Positions 1 through 12,100 of a stretch of 64,000 nt of DNA are shown here, one piece after another. How positions within the stretch are numbered: the first letter of the stretch is position 1; the number at the start of each line of letters is the position of its first letter. The stretch lies in assembly GCA_950106755.1 (NCBI GenBank), contig OX467091.1:21655538-21719537 (forward strand). The letters run 5' to 3'. The stretch comes from Climacium dendroides. Its lineage: Eukaryota > Streptophyta > Bryopsida > Hypnales > Climaciaceae. The notes under the pieces were generated by a model that was not told the origin of the DNA, did no database searches, and saw only the letters and a program-made list of their open reading frames with translations. A program made the translations under genes and the position numbers.

Positions 1-74
1 TCTTGTCATAAACACCATTTGGGGTATTCTCCCTATTCAATTTCCCTTCAAAAATAGGGGGCGATTTTGAAGGA

Positions 75-483
75 TGATTCATTTTAGGTGTGGTTACCTT
101 ATACCCAAAATCGCACCCTACCTAAAACTATCATCATCATCTCCCTTGGGATATCTCCAAAATCAATATATACCTATGTAAAAGAATGATTTTAAAATCT
201 CTAGTACCAAAAGAAACTTGGACCTTTCATCAACTTTTTGTTGTGGAACTTGATATTAATAGTTATTGTTGACAAGATTGGTGGCCCCATTGCTTTGACG
301 TGGAATTATAGGAGCTTTGGTAATTACACCTAAAATCAACCTTATAAGGTTGGTACACCCAAAAATCGCACCCTACCTGAAACTACCAGTATCATGTTTC
401 CATGTACATCTCCAAAACCAATATGTACCTATGTGGAAGAAATGACTTTAGAACCTCTTCCAAATAAAAACTTGGACCTTTGT
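75..483. repeat. Direct tandem duplication, two diverged copies
   Basis: Two copies of a roughly 140-bp unit lie about 254 bp apart (about 95-229 and 347-483). Both contain the strings ATCGCACCCTACCT and AACTTGGACCTTT and a variant of ATATGTACCTATGT. The copies differ at many positions and no reading frame is preserved, so this is old noncoding duplication. Confidence 0.75.
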
Positions 484-2030
484 AGTTTTTGCATATGGTG
501 TCCAAATGTGGCCTTCTTTGGTGCGTTGGAACCTCTTTTCACTTGCTAACAAAAATATCAATTAAAATTTGACCAGTCTAATAATAGAAACTAGGCACAG
601 TAGCAAAAAATAAAAAAAATAAAAAAAATGGCGACCTTGCTGAGCAAGCTGTGGACTGGCCCTTTCAAATATTGAAGAAGTCTTGATTATAAACAAACCA
701 TGTCACAAGTTTCCCCTCTAAGTGGCACCCAAATTACGCAGACAAAGTCTCTGGAGGTGCCGGCAGCCGCGGTCAAAATTATAACATGAATTGAGTGATG
801 AGAGAATTGGTCTTCAGTTGATTGTGGGAGTTTGTAGGAAGGAAAATATTGGTTGCAAAGTCAGACAAGTCTCCTACTCTTGTTGAAGAAGGAAGAACTT
901 TATTTTTATTACACTAGCGTGTTGAACAACACGCTGCAAGGGTTTCCGTCAGGTAAGGTAGTATGCTCTAAAAGCGACCATTTAAGGGCTGATCCACCTT
1001 TTTTTATATAGTTTTCTGTGAACAAATGCACTTTTATATCATTTTTCAGAGGAAGAAAAATAGACATGGAATCTAACACAAGTGATTTTGTATTTTTCTA
1101 AGCATTTTTGAATTACTTACGAATTTTCAAAGACTAAGGATATAGGCACCTATTTGTAAATGTAGGTCTCTCCAAATTTGTCTACTTGCAACTTGTAAAG
1201 AGATGTGTAGATTCAAAGATTATGATTGGCTCTTGCAAGAGAAAAATAAATTTTCCTGGATGCATTCAATTGCTAAAGTGATCCATTCAAAGATCACCTC
1301 ATTTCCATTCTGCCCCTAAAGCTAGGGTCCATTTGAAGGAGATGGTTTGTTTTATAACACACTACCATAGAGAGGCTGATTTCACTCTAGATAAACCACT
1401 TGTTGCCACCATGTGTCAAACCTGCAACCACGCCATTCAGTTTGGGTGCCTTACCAATATCATCTGATAGTTTAGGGTCATCTTGGACCGAAGGAAGAAG
1501 AACTTTGAATGAATGAAGAGTTTGCAACACAAGATTGTAAGTATTAATTACTCTTTGTACTTTTCAAGAGACTATGAGTCTAATTTTTTTCTTTTGGTAT
1601 TTATTGATCACATATCGCTAAATTTTCAGGAATTATAATAATTAAGGGTAAGACCACCTAAAATGACCATCTTGTCACTAACGTTTCTCCATTTAGATTC
1701 TTGCATAAATGTAAACCCTCTTTTTGAATGAAAAAGCCTATATGGTTGATTTTGGATATGCTTGTATTCACAAATTTGAAAATTTATAATTTTTTCATAC
1801 ATGTCCAATAATAAAAAAGGAAATTTTTGGAGTCTTCTTGGAATTGCCAACAACCATTTGCAATAGAACCATACTCAAATATTTACTTAGATGATTGTAG
1901 CTTACACAAAATAGTGAAATTAGGTTGCCTGATACCAAAAAGTTATTTTAGGAACCATCAAAGTCAACAAATACTTCTAAAAATATTTTCATTTGTACAC
2001 ATGGAGGTTCACAAGTCCCAATTACAACAA
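484..2030. other. AT-rich spacer, no gene seen
   Basis: Open frames here are under 80 codons and show no family resemblance. The only compact structure is a perfect 20-bp hairpin at 916-935 (arms AGCGTGTTG and CAACACGCT). No tRNA or other RNA gene was recognised. Confidence 0.6.
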
Positions 2031-2318
2031 GACCTAAGATAGAAGTGCCTATTTCCAATAACTTAAGCATTTCAACATATATGAGGAGGGAAATTTGTCA
2101 AGAAACCGAACTCAATTTATGCAAATATAACGATGAGGAAGCCCCTAAGGAAGAATGCAAAAAAACAAATTTTTTTCATGAATGAATATTTTATTCAATA
2201 TAAATGTGAATTTTTCATTGGGACCCATTCCAGTCTCACAAACTCACCAATTGTGATTAGCTTTGGTACTTCTTTCCAGGCAAGGAGGGAAGAGAGATGA
2301 GTGGATGAGAAGTAATAT

Positions 2319-2436
2319 GGAACGGCCATTGGGAGGTGGATTGTGGATTGTAATCTACCGTTCCCAGTGAGCGGCGAGAGCCACGAGCGGGGAATGGCAG
2401 ATTACAATCCACAATGCACTGACCAACGGACGTTCC
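2319..2436. repeat. 118-bp foldback inverted repeat
   Basis: Both ends are related (GGAACGGCCATTGG against the complement GGAACGTCCGTTGG). The internal arms share the perfect string ATTGTGGATTGTAATCT. The loop is GC-rich (about 2368-2382). It resembles a MITE or the terminal part of the surrounding insertion. Confidence 0.7.
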
Positions 2437-2783
2437 ATTGCGTAATCAGCCTTCTGCGAGGTATTTTTTGGACCATTGGTTGCCGTCCGTGTTAGGGTTT
2501 GTGTAAACCTTTTTTCTCTGTTGTTTTTAGCCATTTGCTTCTTCCTTGTTGTTACTGCTCCGCTTCTCTGTGTTGAAAGTTCTGAGCTCTCATTTGTGCA
2601 TTGGTCTAGTTGCTACAGGTGCGCGCTGCTTTCTCCTTGAAATTTGGCGTAATTCTTGTATAAGAGCATGAGCTTTTTAAAATTTAAAAACCGGCAAAAA
2701 TTAGGGCAAAATTGGGAGGATTATTATGGGCTGTGAAAAGGCAAGTGAAAAAGCCCATAATATCGAGCAAAGGCTGATTATGG
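2321..2783. mobile_element. 463-bp insertion inside repeat A
   Basis: Comparison with the intact copy near 36170 shows that the DNA between GTGGATGAGAAG and GTGCAAACCAAG is extra. TATGG occurs at both borders (2316-2320 and 2779-2783), a possible 5-bp target duplication. The insert starts with a 118-bp inverted repeat. It continues with GC-richer DNA that looks like a plant 5' leader (TTAGGGTTTGTG, pyrimidine-rich tracts) and ends in a small hairpin (TTATGGGCT/AGCCCATAA). It may be a non-autonomous element that captured a gene fragment. The superfamily is unknown. Confidence 0.5.
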
Positions 2784-2899
2784 TGCAAACCAAGAATCTT
2801 TCTCAATGAACAGTGCACCAAAATATTGTTCTCAATAGGTCAGCCTAAAAAGCCATGACAAGCGGGTGTCCGAATTAGGTACTTCTACCTAAATTCGAA

Positions 2900-5820
2900 A
2901 GTAGTGCATTCTTGTACAATAACTATTTACATAGTGTCAAATTTCAAGGAATTAATAAGAGGCAACCTAATTTCACTATTTTGTGTACTGTAGTTAACTT
3001 GGTAATATTTCATTTGGATGAATCCATGCTCAAGTTTTGAGGCCTTCTTCTAGCCATTCATTCAAAGCTCCAAGCACTCATTTCGATCTCACAAGCTTTC
3101 ACAGAATGCCAAGACGGGTCCGTAATCTCCATTGGAATCCAACTCGAGGTCAGTAACGCAAGGCCATCCACGAGCCAAGCTTGCGTCACTGCTTCTTCTA
3201 CTGTTCGAACTTTACACGGTCCATTGTTTGTAGTAAATCGCTTTGTTTTTTCAGCCTCGTTCAGTGCATCTGAAGTTGGGAGAACATGGCTCTTGGAGCA
3301 ACACACAACGGAAAATTGAAGATGGGCTTTGCGATTGTGTGATGGAATGGGAAGTTGTGTGGAAATCGTTGAAGCCACCAGCGCGTGCCTTCATGTCCAA
3401 GTTTTAATTCAGTCGAAAGACGCGGCGGGGTGATGATCCAGCGCTACGTTACGGGAACTGAATTTTTTCTCCTCCACACATCCCACCCACCCCAGTGCCT
3501 CTCAACCTTAGCCCTCATGGGCTCTTTCTTTCCTCACGCTCCCTTCAGTTTCTGGATCAAGTTCTTGAGTGGGATGCGAAAAGGAGACGGGAGGGAATCT
3601 TCGGTGTGTTGAGATCAACAGAGAGCTGCAGGCTTCACATTCGCACTGCCCAATTGAGTCGTAGTTTCGGTAGCATTATCTGTTTTAGAAAATTGAGGGA
3701 GGTAATGCAAAAATTCCTCTCTACTTTTGGAAAATGTTCATAAGTGAAATGTGTACTAGTGTGCCGTGTGCCAATGGCACAGTCCAATGAAAAGTAAAAT
3801 TAAATTTTCTAATTTTCTTACTCATAAAAACTTTGAAATTCAATATGTTTTTTTTGCCGTAGATCTCGACGTCATGAAACAAAGCATGTGCACCCCTCCT
3901 CGCCAAGGGCTATTTGATAGTACCACGCATGCAACCGGGGATGCATGGTCTGCAAGATCTCACTATAACAAAAGAAAAGGAAAGGAAAGGAAACAAAACA
4001 AAACAACAATGTGGATGGATATGCAAGTTTGTCTAGTTGTGGAAGAGAATTTCCATACCTTTGAAACTATTAGTAAGGTAGATCAACCTAGATTTGTACC
4101 TTAGAGAAGCTATTTGTCAACTCATGTATTTTGAAGAGATTGAAAAGTTTGAGAGAAGCCATTGGCAAGTAGAACGAGGACATTATGACAAGAAATGAAT
4201 TTTTTGTGATTTTTCAAAGTTTGTTGGGACTAAATTGGTAAAGTGTGGGTAGACCCGTATTAAACCACATGGTGACGTGTCTTCTCTCCAAGTGCATTAT
4301 CATGATGCTATAGAGTTGCTAAGATTTTAATACTTGATAGGTAAATGATGCAAATAGAAGGGCCGAGTAGATATCAGAAATGGGTGGCTAACGACATTGG
4401 ATTGTTTTACTTTATTTAAACTACATATAGAAATTCTTTTAATGCACAATATTGAAACTATGCACTAAAAGAGGTGTAATGAATGGCCATCTAACAAATG
4501 TCAACTTCTAACACTAGAAGGGGTTCTATTTGTATTGTTCAATGCTTGTGTAACCATAAAATGTTCGATCATCCATTAGGTGAGTTATAAAGGCGGTTTT
4601 CATCTAACTAATTAATATTTATTTTTAGAAAGCTTAAAAAAGAATGTGTCATTCAAGGGAAAGAAGAAGGAATGTTGTATATGGATCAATGATAATGAGT
4701 TGTTGGAAGAATTACCATTATATACCATACTTATTTAAAAGTTTCTTTTTTATCTTTAGTTTGAGCATGTAGGAGTTAAGTAAATTTTGAAATGCCTAAG
4801 GAGGTTAATTTTGAATATGGATTTGAAATTTTGCACTTCACATATGCTAGTTATCGAAGTTTCATAACTAATATTTCTAAATTCCAAAATGTTGAAAATA
4901 TATGTTGAATTAGGATTGAAAGATATAGTTTTTGTAATATTGTAATGAATTCTTTTGAGTAGGTTGGTGCAATAGGGAGTGTTATAGAGGGAGAAAATTA
5001 ACCATGATTCTCTACGGTTCTCTTGTGAAATTGGTGCATGACAAAGACCTCTACTTAATTTGAATAAACTCATTGAAATCTAAACTTCATTCATATTCCA
5101 TTATACTTTGTTAATACCATTTTGACTAAAAAATGGAAGGTTAGTTGATAAGGTCTAATATATTTTCCATGTAAATATTTTGCTTCTTCTTCATGTCTAA
5201 TTTTTTTCCTCTAATGTTTGATGAATTGAATTCTTTGTTGAAAAAACTTATTTAGAGATTCTCTCTCTATATATACATGCACACACCTATATTTATCTAT
5301 TATTATAATAAAGTAAATAATTAGAATTTAGACGAAGGAATAAATATGTGGACGTTTCTTATCAAGTATGAAAAATGATATGTCAAAATAGAAGCACAAA
5401 ATGATTACTCAAAATTTAAAATATAATAACTTTTAAACTTTGAATAAGAATAAAATCAATAATTGACAACATGTTCATTTATAAATCAAAGGCAATACAA
5501 TGGGTAAGAACTTAATCTATTTGCACCCCTTGCCTTTCTACATCACAATACATAATCCCATTTTTATTTAAGAAACAAAATCTAGAGTTGTCATTTTTTT
5601 CTTATTTATGTGGCACTTATAAGATAGTATTGACTATCTTAGAATTAGTTTATGTCAATAAAGAAGGAATGTACATGGTGATGAAATTAGGTTGGGATTG
5701 CAATTAGGTGTATTTGCCTTATTGAAAAGAATACAATGAACACACAACATGGTGATATCATACATAGTCAATGCTTGCTCTTAATGAATTCCTTTAATGG
5801 TAGTTTAATTTTCATTCTCT
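2900..5820. other. Spacer with a GC-richer island at 3060-3720
   Basis: Most of this stretch is AT-rich and featureless. The segment 3060-3720 is GC-richer. On the minus strand it contains a 106-codon open frame whose N-terminal part looks like a plastid transit peptide, but its first codon is GTG and no upstream ATG is in frame. It could be a decayed exon, but no gene can be supported. The rest holds nothing recognisable. Confidence 0.4.
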
Positions 5821-5827
5821 CTTTCAC

Positions 5828-5982
5828 AATTAATGCTTGTATATTAGATGTTGATATTTAGGCAATGACATCCTTTCTCTCATAATTAATGCTTGTATAT
5901 TAGATGTTGATATTTAGGCAAGGACATCCTTTCTCTCATAATTAATGCTTGTATATTAGATGTTGATATTTAGGCAAGGAGA
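5828..5982. repeat. Three tandem copies of a 56-bp unit
   Basis: The units start at 5828, 5884 and 5940 and are nearly identical. Each contains AATTAATGCTTGTATATTAG followed by a TTGATATTTAGGCAA segment. High identity suggests recent slippage or unequal exchange. It lies about 700 bp upstream of PDX1. Confidence 0.9.
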
Positions 5983-6274
5983 ATATAATGTACATATACT
6001 CTACAATGAAATTTACTGCATTACACCACCACCAAAAGGTTTCATCAAGGTGCATGATTTCATTGATAAGATGTTTGAATATCATTGACAAGAACAAAAT
6101 TCATAAATTCATGAATGAGAAATCAACGGATGAAATTGTGACAACAATTTTAATTTTATCTATGAGATTGCACTACAAAATCTCCCTAATAATAACCAAA
6201 AATTAAAAAGTTAAAAATTACTCGATGGTAGAGGATAGAGCCACGCAATTGGTCTACGGACATGCATAAGGGGG

Positions 6275-6331
6275 TACGTGGCCGCCGCGCCGCCAGCAAC
6301 GGCCAAATAGCAACCCTGCAACCGTGACGTC
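6275..6331 (+). promoter_or_regulatory. Putative PDX1 promoter bZIP sites (TACGTGGC, TGACGTC)
   Basis: TACGTGGC at 6275-6282 matches the classic plant ABA-response element core. TGACGTC at 6325-6331 is a TGA/bZIP-type site. Both lie in the GC-rich segment that begins sharply around 6240, about 360-415 bp upstream of the PDX1 start codon. Function is inferred from motif and position only. ABA- or stress-linked control of vitamin B6 synthesis would be plausible. Confidence 0.4.
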
Positions 6332-6567
6332 GCCGCCGCCTGGCCGCAGACGCTCCCTGACGCTCGCGGCAAACCAAAACTTATCATCTATCTGCCCGTT
6401 CCCCCTGCCCGTTTCCCTCTCTGCCCGCCCTGCTCCCCTTCGAGATCACAACAATCCCTTGCCGTCACCAAGAGGCAGAAGTCTCCCGAACGTCCTGGCA
6501 TTTCACCTCACTGCCGCCGCCCCTTCTCCCATCTCCATCATCACGATCGGAGCTCCAGAGCGAGAGA

Positions 6568-6574
6568 TTTATAT
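6568..6574 (+). promoter_or_regulatory. Candidate TATA box of PDX1
   Basis: TTTATAT lies about 115 bp before the ATG. Transcription would start near 6600 and give a leader of roughly 90 nt that includes a GA microsatellite (6657-6673), a common feature of plant leaders. Confidence 0.45.
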
Positions 6575-6689
6575 CCCCTTGTAGTCCGCCCTCTTGGGTT
6601 ACGTTTGATTTAGCGCTTCACCGAAAGGATTGCAAGGATAGTAAGGAGTTCTCCTTGAGAGAGAGAGAGAGAGTGTGAGTGAGAGCGAG

Positions 6690-8098
6690 ATGGAAGGAAA
6701 CAATGGAGTTGTGGCTGTGTACCGCAATAACGGCAGCGGTTTGTCCGAGAACAGCAACAACAGCAAGAAGACGGTGTCGTATGCCGTCAAGGTCGGTTTG
6801 GCGCAAATGCTGCGCGGTGGAGTGATCATGGATGTTGTGGATGCTGCACAGGCGCGGATTGCTGAAGAAGCCGGGGCGGTGGCAGTCATGGCGTTGGAAC
6901 GTGTGCCGGCCGACATTCGGGCCGAGGGAGGAGTCGCCCGCATGAGTGACCCGAGCATGATCAAGGAGATCAAGAAGGCCGTCACCATTCCGGTGATGGC
7001 GAAAGCCAGAATTGGTATGGCTCCGTCGCTTCTTTCTCTTCTTCTTCTACTTCTTCTAGGATTTTCCATGTTTATGTTGTTTGCCTTGCTAATGGTGCGA
7101 ATTTTGGAACCCTATTATGCAGCTTTTTGAGGGTTTGAAATTTTGCTCGGAAGAGGTTCTGAGGGTTTAAGAGCTCGTTGTTCTTTTTTGGATGGAGCTG
7201 CAGGCCCTGTTTTGTCTTTAGATTCCTGGTTTGGAGGATTTATTTCAGTCAATGACGACGTGATGGACACTCTAACCTCCGTAATTTTGCAACGGGCTCG
7301 CAATTTTGGCACTGTGACATAGGTCGACTGTTTGCTGCAGTTAATGATCATACGGCAGGATATTTTAGAATGTTATTGTAGAGAAGATCGTGATTGAAAG
7401 AGATGTGAGTGTGTTTGTGGTAATTGTGAGCGAAGAAGAGTATTCCTGACCATGTAATTTTCTGGACAGGTCATTTTGTGGAGGCGCAAATCCTGGAAGC
7501 TATTGGCGTGGATTACATAGACGAGAGCGAGGTCCTGACTCCCGCCGACGACACGCACCACATCAACAAGCATAACTACCGGATCCCTTTCGTGTGTGGT
7601 TGTCGAAACCTGGGCGAGGCTCTGCGTCGCATTGCCGAGGGCGCGGCCATGATCCGCACCAAGGGCGAGGCGGGGACTGGCAATGTGGTGGAAGCCGTGC
7701 GTCACACGCGGTCTGTCCTCGGTGAGATTCGGAGGTTGCAGAGCTTGGACGATGATGAGGTTTTCACTTTCGCCAAGGAGATTTCAGCTCCTTATGAGCT
7801 CGTGAGGCAGACCAAGCAGCTGGGGAGGCTCCCCGTCGTCAACTTCGCCGCTGGAGGAGTGGCCACTCCTGCAGACGCCGCTCTCATGATGCAGTTGGGA
7901 TGCGACGGGGTGTTTGTTGGTTCAGGGATCTTCAAGAGTGGGGATCCGGCCAAGCGAGCTCGCGCCATTGTGGAAGCTGTGACGCATTACAACGACGCGC
8001 ATGTACTGGCGGACGTGAGTGAGAATCTTGGTGAAGCCATGGTGGGGATTAACCTCAGTGATAAGAAGGTGGAACGCTTTGCAGCAAGGTCCGAGTAG
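6690..8098 (+). CDS. PDX1: Pyridoxal 5'-phosphate synthase lyase subunit PDX1
   Basis: PDX1 (SNZ/PdxS family) makes pyridoxal 5'-phosphate from a pentose phosphate, a triose phosphate and ammonia supplied by the glutaminase PDX2. It acts in the cytosol as a dodecamer of TIM barrels. Two exons, 6690-7014 and 7470-8098, join in phase 1 (donor GTATGG, acceptor GGACAG) to give 317 residues, the usual family length. Visible landmarks are [17 protein letters not shown] with Asp48, [12 protein letters not shown], the first catalytic lysine in [14 protein letters not shown] (Lys105) and the second in [12 protein letters not shown] (Lys173), and [20 protein letters not shown] with GVFVGSG near the phosphate site. 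The first ATG of the frame is used; an upstream in-frame GTG was ignored. No active-site residue is missing. The 455-bp intron falls just after the first catalytic lysine. No transit peptide is seen. Confidence 0.96.
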
Positions 8099-8828
8099 AA
8101 AGTAGACTACCGAAAACTGGCTATGCATGTCTTGTTTCAGTTCTCGTAAGAACTAGGGTGTGACTTCCCTCCAATGCACTGTACCATTCTTTAAAATTTT
8201 GGGACGAAATTGGATTTTTTTTCCAGCCTTTACCTTTAGATGAGTAGAGGAAAGTATGGTGGCTGTGTTCTTCAGTGCTTTTTAGCACGCAGGGATTGCA
8301 CTTAACATACTATATCTATCATTTCTTCTGTTTATTCTTGGCATTTAGCTCGCAATGTAGACCAGGGCCTCGATGGAGACTGCCTGTTGAAGCTTTAAAG
8401 AACTTTGATTTTTCATAGATATTTGCAAAGACAGTTGCAGATGTGTCAGGAATCAGGAAAAGAGGAGTGGAAGACACCTTTGAAGTACCTGTTCATGAGG
8501 TATGAATTAACGATTTTGTTTAGATTTGTTGAATGAGGATGCTTCTATTGTTCCTTACAGCCAGTAGAATTCTGAGTGTGAAAGCGAAGATTGTTGGGAT
8601 CAGATGTAGGTTTTTTGGTGACCTAACGAAGCTACCTGGAATATGCCAAATAATGACCACTTCAGCCTCGGGAGAAGTTGATGCGGATAACTTGATAGAT
8701 TTGAGGTTGAGGATATTACTTGCGTCTTTTTCAGCATTTCATACAACCAATATGTAGGAGTATGATTTTTGGGAAGTAAATAGAGTCGTAAAGAGTGCTA
8801 TGGGTACAGGAGCCAAGTCTGTTGGGAT
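8099..8828. other. PDX1 3' flank, no further gene recognised
   Basis: This stretch probably begins with the PDX1 3' untranslated region. Around 8400-8755 the composition stays slightly GC-richer, with a short exon-like piece (about 8420-8500) and a 74-codon open frame at 8533-8757. Neither shows a recognisable family. Confidence 0.35.
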
Positions 8829-9194
8829 CTAATTTTTACGCTTGTATGTGAATTTCTTATCCAATTTCAATTTGGGAGGTTGGTGACCATTATAAGTGAC
8901 GATTTGAGTGGTCGTAGGAGACGCATCTGGTATCCTCTGTTGCATTTCAATCACTGAATGTAGCCTTTCCTCCGTTGAATTGGTGTCCCAAGGTGTTGTA
9001 TATAGGTAATATGGTACTAGGCTATGGATATCTGGAACTGTTTCAGAAACCTCTAGAAACCTCTGGAAACTGAGTGACGGGAGTTCCGACTTGAACAGGA
9101 TTTGTTCATTTTTTCCATCCGTGATGATTGGAGTTGCTGCACTCATCTTCCATTCAAATTCTCTCTCTAATGGCCACAATGTTTGGTACTTCAT
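8829..9194 (-). CDS. Unrecognised 121-codon open frame
   Basis: This minus-strand frame starts with a true ATG at 9194 and runs 121 codons, which is long for DNA this AT-rich. The product is hydrophilic, with PYYLYTTPWDTNSTEE near the middle and a lysine-rich C-terminus. No signal peptide, membrane segment or known motif is visible, and I do not recognise a family. Possibilities are a small uncharacterised gene, an exon of a larger decayed gene, or chance. It lies in the spacer between two convergent genes. Confidence 0.2.
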   Translation of the reverse strand: MKYQTLWPLEREFEWKMSAATPIITDGKNEQILFKSELPSLSFQRFLEVSETVPDIHSLVPYYLYTTPWDTNSTEERLHSVIEMQQRIPDASPTTTQIVTYNGHQPPKLKLDKKFTYKRKN

Positions 9195-9199
9195 GGAAT

Positions 9200-12100
9200 T
9201 GGCGCATCGACTGCAAATGTAATCTGCATGGATTTTTATTTTTTATAAATGTTTTCTTAAGAACATGAACTTCATATTTTGCTATTAGGGTTGACTTTAT
9301 GATCCTGAAATGAATAAGTGCGGGAGATTGACCATATAGATTGCGTTCTCTACTTTTGAAAGAGGGGAGTGAATTAAGATGGTTTTGTTTTATCCCACAA
9401 ACCAATTCTATAATAATTTATATGCTTTTTAGTTTCATCTATACCAATTAGGTACTTCTCTACAGTGGAGATGGTTTGAAAACTATGTTTTTTTAATCCA
9501 TTTAAATGGTTGTAGATTTTTATATTAGCTCCATCACATTGGTGAGTATAAATTTTTAGAACTTTTTTTTACAAATATACTATGATTTAAGTGAGGTGTA
9601 ATTGACCCTCCAAAGTAACTTTTCTATTTAAAAAAGAATTGGTCAAAAAAGTCTTCAATTAATAAGTAAAATGAAAACACTATAATTAGATTTTAATATT
9701 TGAAATTAGGAAAAAAACTTATGAAAATTATACAAATTCACTATTTGTAGCTAATTTTAGAAAAAATTGAGTGTATGGATTATTCTTTATAATTTTTGTT
9801 TAATAATTGTAATTAAGTTGTTAATACATCTCTTATAATTTTGTAAATCTAGACTATCCATTTATCCTAGGGAGGTGGAATTATAGAGCCCCTTTCCAAT
9901 TGAGTCCCAATCTATATTTATTGGCTGAAGAATTTGGATAGATGAAGATAGAAATGCAATTATGAAGTAGGTCTACAATGGGTATGTCAATGGTCTTCTA
10001 AACAAATTTGATACTAAATGGAAAAATGTACCTTGGCCTTTACCTAGGGGGCTGGTATTATTGTTTTTCTATTCAAATATCATACATTTACAAATTATTG
10101 TGTATATCGCATAATTGAGACATTTATGTAATTGTGGGTAATAGTATTTTAATGATATTTCTCTTAAAACTTGAAAGCTCTTTGAGATGAGTTTTGAATA
10201 TGAATAGAAATTTGGAAATTGAGCATCAAAGCTGTGATCATTCTCTCATTTAGGCAACTTAAGTTTAAAACCATACTAAAATTGATGCTATTCTTGAACA
10301 AATTTGAACTAGATAGAAAGTCTTATTTATTGTTGAAGAGATTGTCATGAAATTGTCATGTGGATTGTGTGATGATTTGCACTGTTTAGTGATTGGTATA
10401 CCTAACTATTTTAGATTAAAAATTATACCATTTAAAGTTTTATGAATAGGGAATATTAACTTTGGGCACCTTGTACAAAACATCTACCATATTTCTAAAA
10501 TTTGACAAATATATAACAAACATGTTGTTGTAAACAAAGATAAAATCCCAATTATATGTAGTGCAAAATTCTAAGTCTAGTTGAGAGGACTTAAAGTTTG
10601 CAAACCTTGTTGGACTAGGCCATTTAAAAAAAAATTCTTCTAACTTCAAATGCTATTATCTTGCAATCTACTAAGTAAAAAACTTTGAAAAATTTCCTTG
10701 ACATTCCTATACATCAATTTGTCTTATAAATGGAGGAAAATTAAAGTCACCTCAAAATTATATTTTTTTAGAAATTGATGCAATATAATACTATTATAAT
10801 TTGTACTATTTCAATATAGTATACTGGTAAGTTAGTGTCAAACGCACTATTAGGACAAATCAATGTAGTACAATCTGGTGCAATTGATGTTTTTTAAATC
10901 CTTTATTTTTCTACATTGATTTCATTTTTTCTCAATACAATAGAAAATGATTCCATTTTTGCTCAACGCAATAGAAAATGACTCTAGATGACAAATCTTT
11001 GCCCAAGAAAATTCCTTAGACCAATCCTTCCAGGACAAAGGAAAATTTACAGATTTGTCACTTGAAATGAATGTTTTGTATAGATTTTTGGTAGGCAAAG
11101 CTTTAAGACACACATAACTTCATGTTCATTGTAGCCTTTTCTTTTGAATGTCTCCATCTAATAGATGAGTGTTCCCAATCTAAAAGATTTGATAAAAGAA
11201 AGATCAAGTGATTGAGTGTTGATGGCTTTGTTAAAAGCCAATTGACTCTTTTCATTTTGTATCCCCAAATTAGGGACCCCTTCAAATTCTTGTCTAAAAA
11301 TGTACTTCATGAGAGTCCATGGTGTTCAACTTTTATACAAGGTAATTACACGAAATTGTGAAATGAATCCCTTCAAATTCTTGTCTAAAATGTACTTCAT
11401 GAGAATATGGTGTTCATTTGAAAAACATTTATTTTTGGTAATTTGAAAATTCATAATTTATTCATCCAATATCCAATAAATGCTAAAAATAAAAATCTAG
11501 AATACTCTTTGTACTTATTACAAGGTCCAACCAAACATTAAACAATTGAATAATAGAAACAATACTCAATAAGAATTGGATTGAAAGTCACCATTCTATG
11601 AATTCAATGAAACACCACAAGAGGAGGTTCATTATTCCACAATTTGAAGGGACACTCTTGAAATAGTCTCCCTCTAAGATTCATAGTGGGAAGCAATGTG
11701 ATTTTATTTTTGAATATGCATAAGGTTTGTTTGTTTTTAATAAATAAGTTGATCAACATTCACATGAAATATTCCCTCATTTGCAATTCTTATTTATAAG
11801 ACTACTAACTAATGTTTGGACCCCCCTTACGCTCCCCAAACAAGGGAAGCCCCCAAGTAAAATGATTCCTAACTAACTAAGCCTCCCTAGTGGCTCTAGT
11901 ATCCACAGAAGGATGATCCCTTCATTCCTTGCAACATGGAAAAAGCAGTTTTGCAATGCTATGTTTCTAATTTTTTTGGGTTAATCCAATGATTGTAAGT
12001 ATGCAGAATTGCAAAGAGACCTACAATGGGCTTCCTACCTTGGACTCGTCCATGAGTTGAGGAGTCAAGTTGTCCACAAACCTCAAGCGTAATTAGCTCT

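Larger units (their letters stand above)
2030..2900 (+). repeat. Dispersed repeat family A, copy 1 (interrupted)
   Basis: This aligns by eye with 35900-36280 in the same orientation. Shared landmarks, in order, are ATAACTTAAGCATT, GAATGAATATTTTATTCAA, GAGATGAGTGGA, TCAATGAA.AGTGCA and AGGTACTTCTACCT. Copy 1 is split at about 2320-2783 by DNA missing from copy 2. No coding capacity is visible. The family could be a decayed retroelement or a noncoding DNA transposon. Confidence 0.7.

Noticed and set aside
2760..2785. Helitron-like right end (hairpin followed by CTGA then T)
   Set aside because: The left border does not start with TC after an A, and the TATGG direct duplication fits a cut-and-paste insertion better.
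3058..3378. 106-codon minus-strand frame that looks like a transit peptide
   Set aside because: The first codon is GTG and no in-frame ATG precedes the transit-like part; the upstream ATG at 3395 is in another frame and stops after 47 codons.
6675..6689. PDX1 start 15 bases upstream
   Set aside because: That codon is GTG; the first ATG at 6690 is the normal eukaryotic start and gives the usual family length.
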